A DNA stretch of 64,000 nt from Cercozoa sp. M6MM (lineage: Eukaryota > Endomyxa: Ascetosporea): assembly GCA_040357565.1 (NCBI GenBank), contig JBDODJ010000057.1; one strand, written 5' to 3'. Both the position numbers and the translations under genes were made by a program. Below, in pieces: positions 27,429 to 40,158 of this stretch (positions are counted from its first letter, which is position 1; each line of letters begins with the position of its first letter). Below the pieces are notes generated by a model. It was not told the origin of the DNA and did not search any database. It saw nothing but the letters and a program-made list of their open reading frames with translations.

Positions 27429-27919
27429 GCATCCTCTGCATCACACCCGTGTCTGTTGCACAGTTACACCACAAGCTGTACTGGTTGATCCAGATGATCT
27501 TTCTTCACCCGAGCACGAGTAAAAATAGTCAGAAGGTGCGGTCACCGATCGTGATTGGGCTCCTTTTTTGCCTGCAACAATGCTGATCACGCCTCTCAGT
27601 GGGTGACCGCCGCACTCATGATGCATGTGCACGTCTCGCAGGACGGCGACTCGGAGTGCAAAGACAAGTGCGTTTCCGATCTCGTCATTTTTTGTTTTTT
27701 CCGTCCCCAGTTTCGTTGCTCCACGTGCGCACTTTTTACTTGCACTTGTACGTGTCTGTAGTGCTCACAGCGCGTCGGAGAGCACGCGAACGCAGCCACG
27801 CCAAACGACTCGGACTGTAGTTTAGCAGACATCCGTGCATGAGGGATGATCATTTTGGGGGTATGGACAGGCAGCCACGGTGGTCGGCGTTCGCTCGAGT
27901 AAACTGACAACCAGTTGGG
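27429..27919. other. Spacer eIF3G to alpha-kinase
   Basis: Mostly non-coding. A possible tiny spliced ORF starts at ATG 27618 (MMHVHVSQDGDSECKD), with a GTGCGT donor and acceptor near 27760, but it lacks any further support. Confidence 0.35.
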
Positions 27920-29661
27920 ATGGCTGGGCGGGTTAAAGTTGAATGTGCAGGCACAGATGACTGGTCGAAACTGCGTAATCTGATGCAGCTGCGCGATTTG
28001 GGACTGCTGAGTGCACCAGAGTTTGAGCGTCGAAAACGACAGCTTGTGGATCGGCTCACGGGCAGTACGGATAACACGCGGCCTTCACAATTGCGTGTGT
28101 TACCGCTTGTTTTGTTTGGTCGGTTGTTTCACTTGTGATTGCGCTTGTGCAGACTGCAGGAGACCTGTCGTGTCGCTGAGTAGACGGCAATGTGTCACAG
28201 TTCCCAAGTAGGCTTGGTGTTTTCAAAGGGGCGCCGGTGTACGAACTGTACGGGGAAGGATGTTGTGCTTTGTGCAGCGGCAGTTGCAGTCGGCAGAGCA
28301 CGATTCAGAGCAGTCACACGTGCCATGTTCTCCTTGTTTTGACTGTGTCTGTGTCTGTGTCTGTGTCTGTGTCTGTGTCTGTGTCTGTGTGTCTGTGTGT
28401 CTGTGTCTGTGTGTGTCTGTGTGTGTGTGTGTATGTGTGTGTGTGTGTGTGTTAACTGGTGGCCTGATTGGTGGTGACTGTAGCACGCAGAAGAAGCAGT
28501 CGCAAGGCGATCCTTCGCGTGCCTTCCCGAGTATGGTACATGGTTTTACCCCTCGCCCTTTCCTTCTTACCCACTCGACCTACTCTTTACTCTTGACATC
28601 TATATCTGCCTAGGAATACGGCAGTGTGACTGTACGACCTGGTCCGCCTCCCGACTGGTCGCAGGTACCTAAGAACAGTGTACAGGGAGCAGACAGGGGG
28701 GGGGGGGTAAAGAGGTGGTATGTTCCTAGATTCCGAGAGAGAACGCCATTCGATTCGATTTCGATGCGCGCAGAGACGAATGGCGACAGACACAGGTTTG
28801 TCCTACCCCCTTTAACCCCTTGCCCTTTCTTACCCCCCTTCAGATACAAGTAAAGCTGGCGGCACACCCGTTCGCACGAGGGTCACTGCGATACGCGTAC
28901 CACCTGCTGGACACGTCCAACACGGACACGCGCATCACACGGGTATGTCTTTACCCCCCTACCCCCACCCCGATACTTTCTCTACCCAGATACCCCGGCA
29001 GGAAGACACAGTGCCAGTGCTACCGACGGCACTGGTGGCCAAGGTGAGTGTGGACCCGTGCGAACCCAGGGACACGTACTTCCAGGACGTTGCCATGCAG
29101 CGAGTGGCGCGACTGTTCGCCAAGCGGTACTCTTTACCCCCCCCTTCTTGCCCCCCCCCCCCAATTACTCCTCTGCTCCGACAGGTTCAACAGGTATAAA
29201 CCGCCGAAACGAGTTGCTTTTGTCGAAGCCTGGGTCGTTGAGGTATCCTTTGTCTAAAGTAGGGCTTAGTAGGGTTAATGGGGGGAGGGTAAACTCCTGT
29301 GTGACGCAGCTGACCGACCGACCGGGCAAACCGCTTTGTGCGGTGGAACCTTACATCACGGGCAAGGTAGCTCTGCTTACCCACTTTACCCTGACCCCTT
29401 CTTGATCCCGCTCCCCCTCCCCAGTACCGCAAACACAACAATAACTACGGCTTTGTCGATGAGGCCGAAAGGAGTACACCGCAGGTAGCTTTATCCTTAA
29501 TTTACACCCATCTTACCCCATCTAATCCCTACTCCCAGGCCTTCTCGCACTTCAGCTACGAGTCGAGTGGCCGCGCACTGCTGATCTGCGATGTGCAAGG
29601 CGTTTCCGACCTCTATGTACGGCCTTCTTGTCCTATGTGTATATTTGTGTGTGTATATATC

Positions 29662-29699
<38 letters not shown>

Positions 29700-30232
29700 A
29701 TACATATATGAATGTGCAGACTGATCCACAAATACACTCACGCGACGGCGAAGGCTTCGGCAAAGGCAACATGGGTACTTTACTTGCTTCCTCTTTGAGC
29801 CTCACTTGCTCCTCTAACCCCTTGTGTTCCTACCTAGGTCTACGCGGTTTCGAGCGCTTTGTGATGTCGCACAAGTGCAACGCGATCTGCGCGTATCTGC
29901 GGCTGCCGCCCATCAATCCGCGCAATGGTAGTTTTGCCCCCCCCCCCCTTAATCCCATTTACCCCCCTCCCCTGGCAGAGAGGGAACAGCTGCTGGGCAC
30001 TCTGCCGAACCGACGCTTCACGCACAAGGCCGTCGAAGTGCAGGCGCCAAGCGAGCTGCGCTACGACCCGCTGCCGAAACTGCTAACCACGACGACGCGC
30101 AACGACGAGTTGCCGCTGCTCGGTGAGAACAACAGCAGCAGCAGCAACGACAACAATCGCAACGACAATGAGGACCACGGTGTAACTGGCAGTAGGAGCA
30201 ACGGCAACATGTGCTGCTGTAGTGTCATGTGA
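27920..30232 (+). CDS. Alpha-kinase (MHCK/eEF2K type) with C-terminal CaaX
   Basis: Atypical serine/threonine kinase of the alpha-kinase fold. Start ATG 27920: a short SHOCT-like helical region (LMQLRDLGLLSAPEFERRKR), then a small Cys-rich part (HCRR...QC...GRRCTNCTGKDVVLC) that may bind zinc. A (TGTGTC)n intron follows. The kinase domain runs from PRENAIRFDFDARRDEWRQT through HPFARGSLRYAYHLL (N-lobe), LPTALVAKVSV (ATP lysine), YFQDVAMQRVARLFAKRYN, VAFVEAWVVE, AVEPYITGKYRKHNNNYGFV, AFSHFSYESSGRALLICDVQG (its middle, with catalytic Asp in DVQG), FGKGNMG (the GxGxxG-type loop) and KCNAICAYLRLP. The C-tail is Asn/Ser-rich and ends MCCCSVM, a CaaX box (CSVM) preceded by two further Cys. About 15 exons; introns have TTACCCC tracts. 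The function of the SHOCT/Cys head is unknown. Confidence 0.93.
28341..28451. repeat. (TGTGTC)n/(TG)n microsatellite
   Basis: Compound repeat in an alpha-kinase intron. Confidence 0.95.
29656..29712. repeat. TA microsatellite
   Basis: (TA)n in an alpha-kinase intron. Confidence 0.9.
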
Positions 30233-30986
30233 CCTGAACGGAAGTAACGGTAACTGCGGTATATTACCGACTGACAGGTGAAGCCGGTACCGCACCCTAA
30301 AAGAGCGGCAGCTACGCCGATCTGCTGCGCTCGGTTCCAAGTCCGACGAGTAGGTTTATTCCCCCTCCCCCAAGTTAGCCCAGTCACTTCCTCAACTTCT
30401 CTGTAGAGAAGCAGTAGACGGAACTGGACCAACATTAACACACAAACTTGCCGTTCGACTTTTTGTATTCGAACGGAGCTCTTAATTCAAAGCCTGGAAT
30501 TCAAAGCCTGCCTCACGTCGGACTCGAACGGGCACTTGTCGACCTCCGATCGACTGAGTTTAAATCACATCTGATGATCGTTTTTCTTTTACCTTGGTAC
30601 AATTAACTACTTCACTGTACAAATGAGGTAGCTCTTCTCGTTGTTGTTCACTCTCAGATGGGGATTAGGCCTGGTACTCGCCAATACAAAAAACCCAACG
30701 ATTCAGTTGGGCGGCAAAGCACTGGGAGATGGGAAAGACACCCGTCAGATGCTGTTTTTGAGTTTGCAACAACTCCACACCTCTCTTGAGGTATTTCAGA
30801 AGTCTTAAAGTGGCTTCCGTATGGATACAGTAGATCATTTGCAACAAAAAACTACTAACCAACTAACTGACGGTCAAAAGTAGACTGCCCTAGTACGTGT
30901 AGACTGGAACAATGAACTAAATTAACGTAAACCTTGTCGCACTCGCGTCAAGGTGAAACGTGTCGCTAAAACGGCGAGCGCGGTCT
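30233..30986. other. Convergent spacer, alpha-kinase / polyQ gene
   Basis: About 750 bp with no coding signal I trust. It includes a C-rich stretch at about 30360 and a tandem pair of TTCAAAGCCTG words at 30486-30512. Confidence 0.4.
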
Positions 30987-31473
30987 CTAGAGTCCGATGA
31001 ACTTGACGGACTCGCAGGCGATGGCCTGGCAGTGGTGGGTGAGCTGCCACTCGACGCAGGCGCGCCAGATCACGCGCGACTGCAGCTTCCGGAACTCGCG
31101 CTCTGCTTCCTGCGCAAGTCGTGGTCAACGGAGGTTAGTAGAACTAAATGCACATGCACAAGAAACCAATCAAACAAAACTTAAGTTTACATGCAGCTGC
31201 AGCCGGTCTTCCTCCTGCGGTAGCTGCTCTTGTTGTTGTTGTTCCTGTGATGATGGCAACTCCAAATGTTGCCCTTGCTGCAACTCAAGCTGTTGCCCTT
31301 GCTGCAACTCCTGTTGTTGCTGCTGTTGATCCTGTTGAGACACACAAAAGGAAGTGTTACGAGAATACAACGAAACGACGCACAAGGAACACACATGCAG
31401 TAGCAGTCGGTTCTCCTCCTGCAGTGACTGTTCTTGCTGCTGCACTTGTTGCTGTTGTTGCTGCTGCTGCTGC

Positions 31474-31519
<46 letters not shown>

Positions 31520-31531
31520 GNNNNNNNNNNG

Positions 31532-31577
<46 letters not shown>

Positions 31578-32693
31578 CGTCGTCGTCGTTGTTGTTGTTG
31601 TCGTTGCTGCTGCTGCTGCTGCTGCAGTTTCTGCTGCTCTCGCTGCAGCAGCTCCTGCTCAATCTCCTGGCGGTGGCGCTCGAAGGAGCGGTCGAACGAG
31701 TCGACGCTGAAGAGGTCGGTCGCCGGCGGTCGCACCGTCGAGCTCGCCATCGTGATCGTCATCGAGCTCATGCTGTACTCGCGCACTCGGCCCTCCCACT
31801 CGACTCGTGCCTCCTGTCCCGACGAACGGCTCAGCAGGCGTCGCACGCTGCGCATGCCTCGCTGCCACCGTGTCTGCGTGCACAAGCACAGTGCCACATC
31901 ATGACACTTTATTGTGATACAAGGTATACAGTGGCAAGGAAGAGCCACGGAACGCACCTTGATGGAGCGAACCAACGAGTTGCGCGGAGAAGGCGAACGG
32001 CGCGGCACCAGTCGGCGTCGCAGCCGTCTCACGTGGCGTCGCACTCGGCGTCGCGTGCGGCGCAGCCAGCGTGTGGCCTGGAACTGTGCATGCCACACGG
32101 CAAGTACGTATTCTCCGCAAACAAGCAGCAAACAAAAGGTCTGAACACAAAACACAAGCACAAGCAACACTAACACTAACACTAACACAAACACCAAACA
32201 CGAACAATAACAAAGACACAACACAAAAAACACACAAAACCACAAACACAAAAAGACAAAACACACGGCGGGTGAAACGCAGAGAAAACGCCACAAAACC
32301 AGTGCTGGCGCATCCAAAAAACCGTGTGCAGCATACTAGGCGTGCGTACGCATGCTGGACACAACATACCATGTTGGGTCAAACGGTAAAAACGCGTCCT
32401 AGGTCTCTCGGTCGGTTCTACTAGTCGTACACTCTCGTCAGTGTCGAAAGAACAAACCAATGCTGCGTGCTGAACGGAAAATCTATTTTCTCTAGTTTTG
32501 GGCCGTGCGGACTGGCTACAACTCCGCGCAGACACCAGCAGCGGCCCTGTCGTACCCACAGGTGGTTTCGCAGCGCCAGACACCCGGTACAGCACTCTCC
32601 GTAAAACACGAGAAACGTCCCACTCAGCAAATGCACTGCTAGAATGGTGACGCAGACAGGCGCAGTGGCGTCCCACAGCATCACACAGTCCAT
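30987..32693 (-). CDS. Unrecognised membrane protein with polyglutamine tract
   Basis: I do not recognise the family. ATG 32693 gives MDCVMLWDATAPVCV and a first membrane span (TILAVHLLSGTFLVFYG), then Cys-rich CCTGC. An exon from about 32125 starts TFCLLLVCGEYVLAVWHAQ (second span), followed by a very basic arm (WLRRTRRRVRRHVRRLRRRL) and NSLVRSIK|TRWQRGMRSVRRLL. Next come DLFSVDSFDRSFERHRQEIE and a long Gln run coded by CAA/CAG, in which a 10-N gap (31521-31530) hides true length and frame. Two Gln-rich exons end almost alike (LQEENRLLLH and PQEEDRLQLH), suggesting exon duplication. The last exon is EAEREFRKLQSRVIW... and ends SVKFIGL. The middle of the gene between the first two spans (about 32170-32540) is not resolved. 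Confidence 0.5.
31424..31625. repeat. (TTG)n/(CAA)n trinucleotide repeat with 10-N gap
   Basis: About 200 bp of TTG and TGC triplets (CAA/GCA on the sense minus strand) coding Gln, broken by a gap at 31521-31530. Confidence 0.95.
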
Positions 32694-33499
32694 GCGGCGC
32701 CACCAGACACGCGCCCCCACAACGGAGCAATTTTTTAATCAATTGGCCCTCATTTTTTATCAATTGGTGCTCATTCTGAGACACTTGTTGACAGTAGACC
32801 ACTATGGAAGCAGCCACCACAAGTGCGCTGCAATTCAAACAGCCCCGGCATACCGAAGTGTCTAATTGACAACGCTACAGCCACCAATTCGGCGCGGCGG
32901 AACTTTGTTTATTTTTGGCGTAGCCATGCAGTCGTTTCAGCACTTGTGCCCGGTGTCCTGCAGCCGCTCAGTGAGCCTCTGTGCTAGGACTGCCCGTCCT
33001 CACCTCGTTGACGGATCCAGTCCGTGTCTGTAATCCAACAACAATATCAGTGAAGGAATTCGATTTGATACAGTGGCACTCAGCGCATACCTCCGCTTTG
33101 ACGTGCCTTTTCGGCATCTGTCGGACCGTTGTTGTCGCTGTTGTCGCAGTTGGTGACGTCGCTGCGTCGGCACAACTGTTGCAACTCATCGTGCTCTTGT
33201 TTGAGTCTGTACCAAATGTGGTTCCTCGGTCACAACAAGCTGCACAGATTAATAAACGATACAAGGACTCGCATAGTGTCGACTTTTGCGGACATAGCTG
33301 CAGTTGTTTTCGCTCCAGTGCCTGCTGGCAAAACCTCAGAGACCGGCATGTGCATCAAAGCAAAAGAGAGTACCCTGCGCAAACCACGGAACTGCCTGCG
33401 ACGCGGCTTGACGTCTCGTGTCCACGAGCAGAAGGCTTCCGTCACCGTGCTGTTCGAGTGCATCTCTGGCACACAAAGAGCCAAGCCAAAGAGGCAGTA
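32694..33499. other. Spacer between PNGase and polyQ membrane gene
   Basis: PNGase 3' exons may extend here. A block at about 33220-33070 (DELQQLCRRSDVTNCDNSDN, minus strand) is open but unassigned. Otherwise nothing is supported. Confidence 0.4.
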
Positions 33500-35115
<1,616 letters not shown>

Positions 35116-35432
35116 GCTTAAAAAAGCGACATCATTGCAGAAAAGCTCCTCCAGAATTTAGACAGCTCATGGGCACCTGCAGTCTGCCTTCAACGAGCTG
35201 CATCTAAAACAGCCACGTTATACTCAATAAAGCAAGCCTGGACGCCGTCCCATTTGTGAACTTGACTGTTTTTCAAATACTTCAGGAGTGTTGTCGCTTT
35301 TGTGGGGTTTCTCGTCCCAGGGCAAAAACGCTGCATGCAGCACGATGCAGTGTGCTGCGCGTTGTACACATAGATGCGTTAGTAGGAACCACAAACTGAA
35401 GGCAGCTCGTCTTCTGTCCGGGTGAATTTTAG
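35116..35432. promoter_or_regulatory. Divergent region, PNGase / RING gene
   Basis: Probable shared upstream region; should include the PNGase first exon. No clear core promoter motif. Confidence 0.35.
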
Positions 35433-38300
35433 ATGCATGCAACGGCGGCTGTGGACTCGGAATCAATCTGGTCGCATGCAAGATCTTCTTTTGCTGTCGA
35501 ATTGCGCAGCAGACATGGCGTATCTTTCAGCCTTGTATTTGATGGCCTTGTCTAGTTTCAGTTTTTTTTTGCTCTTTTGGCTCAGTACGGCGACGCTACA
35601 GGCCTGCGTGTCTATGAACACTTCGCTGTGCGGCCCAAGTCCGCACACGCACAATCATCGTTTCCTCTTGACCTAAAAAAGATCAGGCACTTTGAAAAGC
35701 GGCCTCAAACTGCGCGAGAACGCGTAATCTCACAAACCATACGGCGTGAAACGTGAGTTGTCCAATTACACCAATACCCCGAGAGCTGTTCACTGTCCTG
35801 CTGTTAATTTATCGACTTGCGTCTGTTCAGAAAAAAGCCGCCATTTTTGCCTGCAGGAAGCGCCTCAGAGAAACCAAAGAGGAGATCTCAAAGCACACAG
35901 TCGATTAAGAATGCGAGAAACAAGCGTACGACGAAGAAACTGCAAGTGATTGGAAACTCGAGCTCTCAGACCGCAACTGCCGAGAAGTATCGACTGCAAC
36001 AAGAACTGCCTCAAAACGACATCCTCACGGTTAACGTTTCGCAGCGTTCAACTACAACAAGAAAGGACAGTTCCGGCGACAAAAAATACGATGACACTTG
36101 CGACATCTTACAATTGACTTCTGGCGGATTCACGTCGGAACGGTTCTCGCAGCGAATAGCACCTCTTCAACGCGGCGTTGAAGGCATCCGCATTCAGTCA
36201 GAAGCACCATTTATCAAAGCACTGCGTCTGCACCTCGCAAAGTCTGCGCTCGATGTTTCCGAGCATCAGCAACGAAGACTCGAGACTGCGTACACTGCAT
36301 ATACATAGCTGATGGTCAGGATGTACCGTAAGAGGCTTAAATTCCGCGATCATTATGCTCAGTATTGCCGTGCTGTTTCGAAACGCGCTGAAACAGAACA
36401 CTCGACAACTACTGCACATGTTTGAAAAGGTACTGTACTCTAATGTTCGTTACTGTATGACTAATGATGGCATGGAGAGACTTAAATTATTTGCAGTCAC
36501 TGCCGCGAGAACCGCTAGTTCCTCCTCCACAGGAGCGAGTGAAGAAAAAGACGGCGTTTGAGGAACAGAAGGAACAGCGAATGAAACAGCAGAAAGTACA
36601 GCGATTAGAACGACTTCTCCAGGCACAAGTGGAGAGAGCAGATCGCGAGCGCAAAACTGTCGCAATGCTAAAACACAGGTAAATGACTGTACCAAAGCAC
36701 AGTGCCGTCGTGCGATAAATGTTGCAAGCTTGCTGCACTGTGTGCTTCATGTATCCCAGAGTAAAGCGACTGCAGCAAAGCTTGTTGGAAACGTCCGGTG
36801 CGATGATCAAGGACAAGCTCAAGTATACTTGAATAACTCTTCTGCAATTTTGCGTGAGCGAAGTTTGGCTTTTCTCGCTGCATTTCTCTCGTAGACATCG
36901 CCGAGAGGACAGAAATATCAAACAGATGTGCCAGGAGTTTAAAACTTCTCAATTGGAAAGCACCGGCCTTAAAACCTCGCTGAAAACTGAGACAGAAATG
37001 AATGAGGAAGACAGCGTCGAGGACTTCGAATTCAAGGCGACCGAAGTTGACGACTCTCGTTTAGCGTTCTACGCTGAGGTCGTGCAACCCAACTCGAGCG
37101 AAATCAAGACAGAATCAAGGGAAGACACAGGCAACGACAAGGTTGTCCTTTCAAGCGGGTCACATCTTTGTGTCAATGGAGAAGCGCAGTCGCTTCGCAG
37201 GTGTAGGTCCGTCGACAGCTTTCCCAGACAGAGTGCTCTGCGTCACAGTAGAGCCAGCGAGCTTTCGCTTGAAGGACATGGCTTTTCTTCTCAAACGAAG
37301 ACCAAACTGTCGGTAAACTACAACATAAACTGGAACTGAATATGCTGCTTTCCTGTGAGGTCAGTCTCAATCTTTGCTAGGTGTTGAATGCACTTTTGAG
37401 GAAAGACAGCGAAACACAGCGACACCACTTGTCTGACACGTGCGTCCTGGATAAAAACAGCTGATAGAAAAACCACGATTTGATTTGCTTTGCAGAGTGC
37501 AGCACACTGTGGTTGAAATGCGGCGTGTCATTGGAGAACGGTAAAGACATACAGTACCACTCATGCAAAAGGAAGATGTTGCAGTCATTTGTGCGAGTGT
37601 TCGTAGAGATGAATTGCAACGTCGCCTTCAACTCCAGCGGCAAGAACAAAGCGCCATACTCAAACGAATTCATCATCGACACCAAGAGGAGCTGCGTCTC
37701 CAGCGCGACAAAGCGCGAGTGCAGGTAAATACACATACAACACTGTATGCTGTACCACACGAGACTTGCATAACCTTGCTTCTCAGTTAGAGAAACTGAC
37801 GAAGCAATACACGCAAGCTCGTGCCCGAATCCAGCAACTGGTACTGAAAATTTAGCCTGACCAAAGCCGCAGCGCGACTGAGGTTCGGTTTAAAACACTG
37901 TGTGCGATTGCAGGAAACGTCTGCAGACGTGAAAACTGCTCGTCGACTGGCCGAGTATTCGATCGAGGTGGCGACCCGCGTGCGCGAAGACCTCGCTGCC
38001 GATGTGACATGTCGCGCCTGTCTGCGTCTGCTCGTTGATGCGCGTCTCATCGTACGGTGTGGACATGCGTTCTGCAGCCAGTGTCTCCAACAACATCGCG
38101 GACGCTGTCCCGAGTGTCAGCCCGCCACCGACCGCGCTGCCACCAAGGACGTGTCGTCGGAGTCGTTCGAACTGCTTGCTCCGCGAGTTCAGCCACTGGA
38201 CAATATCTCGACTCGTTTCTTGGTGTGGAAAAACACTCTCGATGGCCTTCGCAACGAACTGAAGAAGCGGTACGTCGTTGGACACCAACTACTTTCGTAG
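35433..38300 (+). CDS. Coiled-coil protein with C-terminal RING finger (putative E3 ligase)
   Basis: Start ATG 35433 (MHATAAVDSESIWSHARSSF). Exons join cleanly: GVSFSLVFDGL|YGDATGLRVYEHF, a basic Ser/Thr-rich segment (KKPPFLPAGSASEKPKRRSQ), SERFSQRIAPLQRGVEG, AVLFRNALKQNTRQLLHMFE, then a long coiled coil (KKKTAFEEQKEQRMKQQKVQ; ERADRERKTVAMLKHR; RRDELQRRLQLQRQEQSAIL; LEKLTKQYTQARARIQQL). The last exon has a helix followed by a C3HC4 RING: CRACLRLL, then IVRCGHAFCSQCLQQH, then GRCPECQP. It ends DGLRNELKKRYVVGHQLLS at 38300. The coiled-coil-then-RING order recalls BRE1 or LRSAM1, but no other domain of those is seen, so I leave it unnamed. About ten exons; three donors are GTAC. Confidence 0.8.
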
Positions 38301-38615
38301 TACAGTACCGGCGCCAGCGACGCCGTTCCGTTCAACAGTTAAAAATATCATGTTTCTAGTACTGTACAGTTCGAACGTTCGTCAGGCCGCCGTGCGATTG
38401 AAATCGAATACGTAATTGTAACTCATGGCGCAGTTTCGTACGGTACGTGCGCATGCATCGATCAGAGTTCAGGTAGTGACATGCTCTCAAATGGCCTCGT
38501 TTCCGACAATGCGGAGCGATGTGCCACGATGAGGTAGCACGGCGACATGAGTCCTGCCTTTCCTGCTCGCACCAACGTGTCTCTGAATCAGCCAAGCAAC
38601 AAACACATCAAAAGA
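38301..38615. other. Convergent spacer, RING gene / SMT-like gene
   Basis: No feature I can support. A terminal SMT exon may lie here. Confidence 0.4.
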
Positions 38616-40108
38616 TCAACCGACTATTTGAGATACGAAGGGGTTGTACCTCATCCTGACAAGCTGTTCGAAGTTATGTTTTGCGCTCTGCGAGATGAGT
38701 CGAAATGTTCGCAGTGTACGCACCCTAAACAAAGCAACGACACTCATGTTCCAACTGAGAAGAGAGTGCGTGTACACAAAGGCGAGGGAATCGAGTGTTG
38801 TGCGCGAATGCAGCCACGTCTCGGCGTCCCAGCCACCGCAGCACCGAAGGCGACGATCCAGCGACGAATACCACGGCATGTCACCAAAGTTGCCCATGTC
38901 GTACTACGTGCCAGTGCACCACAACGTTCTACTTCTACGATTGACAACTTGAGAAACCTTACGTGTGTGTCGATCGTCAAACCACTCGCTCGAACGAGAT
39001 CAATCAAGTCTACCAACAGCTTTCTTGCTTCACGAAAAAACAAAGGGCAACATACCGAAAGCATGAATCAACGGTGGGATTCGCAACATCGGAAGTTGCA
39101 TTGTCTTCCTTCGGCCACCTGGCGATGAGGCAAACTCGTTCTGCTGCGGCAGTAACAACCAGTCGCATACGACGAGTCGACCTTGCGGCCGAAGGACACG
39201 GCGGATTTCCGCCAGTAGCTTTCGCTTTTGCCTAACCAGTGATGTACTGCTATCTAGAAAGGGAAACGGGAGAAAGCTTCACTTACGCGAAAGGCAGTTC
39301 GTAAACACTCTCGAGAGAAATCACGCCGTCCACAGTGCCTGGTTTCAACAAAGTAACTCAATTCAGTAACGGGAGTGCAGACAAAGAAATAATATCAATA
39401 CCATCTTCAACAAACGAGAGATCGCACATGTCGCTGCGATGAGTTAATGAAGCAAAGTGAAAGAAAGTTTCAAGACAAGACGAAAATCGGAAAGGAAACA
39501 AGAATACTATACCCGTGATGTACTGCTATCCTATCCTGCAGTCCTACCTGTTCCACGCAATTTCTCGCTTCCTCCACCTAAACCGCAGGATTGAGGTCAA
39601 TGTCAATGCCGCCCGCGCGGAAGAGAAAACTGACCTGATGCAGTTGCTTATTGACGGCGACAATCCGACAAGTTCGCAAAAAGCGGGCAAAGCGGATAGC
39701 CGGTGCGCAAATGCCACAACCAAGGTCCTAATTGTGCAAACTTGACTGCTGTTGGTGACGCAAGAAGGGAGGGAAGTTCAACATGCGCACCAGCAGCAAG
39801 CCGTCCTCCGGAAGCTGCAGATGCGTTGCAAGTGCGTGCTCATGTCTCAGCTAAACCCAGGAATGTAATTTTCAGTGCACAGTGGTATCTCTGGAAACGA
39901 AAACCTGCGCTTCGGCAAAGCTTTCGCCTGTATCTCGAGGCGCAAAGTGAAAGGCAGGCGACCAGCCGGTTTTGAAAGCAGATGTCGCTTTGCGTTCTGC
40001 TGCTTCTCCTTTAACACCCATGCTAGATACACGCCGATCAACTGCCTCTAGCCGAGTATTGCATGAAAGGGAGATGAAACAATTGCTTATCAGTTTAGCC
40101 AGATGCAT
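38616..40108 (-). CDS. Sterol C24-methyltransferase-like SAM methyltransferase
   Basis: Class I SAM methyltransferase most like the Erg6/SMT family. The opening exon (ATG 40108, or an internal ATG nearer the motif) gives GWSPAFHFAPRDTGESFAEA, matching the SMT signature '(W)GxSFHFAPRxxGESF'. Next exons: LRHEHALATHLQLPEDGLLL, then SAM motif I DLGCGICAPAIRFARF, AVNKQLHQ|VEEARNCVEQ, CDLSFVEDG|TVDGVISLESVYELPFA (motif II), LLAEIRRVLRPQGRLVVCDW (motif III), LLVDLIDLVRASGLTIDTH and MPWYSSLDRRL, like 'IPWYLPLD' of SMTs. All join across short GT-AG introns. The aromatic Y-E-W-G-W part of SMT region I is only partly present, so substrate could be another terpenoid. The 3' end at 38616 is provisional. 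A 193-codon plus-strand ORF antisense to it is a shadow. Confidence 0.78.
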
Positions 40109-40158
40109 GACCTGGTCGCTTTGAGTGATCTAATTTACTAAAACAGAGCCTAAGTAGA
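40109..40158. promoter_or_regulatory. Very short divergent spacer, SMT-like / MCAT
   Basis: Only 50 bp separate the outermost ATGs of two divergent genes. If SMT uses its inner ATG the spacer is about 140 bp. Core promoter elements must overlap or lie inside 5' coding sequence. Confidence 0.5.

Noticed and set aside
30490..30560. Possible tRNA on the minus strand (CGTTCGAGTCC resembles a B box)
   Set aside because: The arms flanking the supposed T loop do not pair and no A box or acceptor stem is found. A similar GCCCGTTCGAGTC at 9226 is also isolated.
38547..39128. 193-codon plus-strand ORF starting with ATG
   Set aside because: It lies antisense to the SMT-like exons, whose motifs (RRVLRPQGRLVVCDW, MPWYSSLD) and splice sites are far better evidence.
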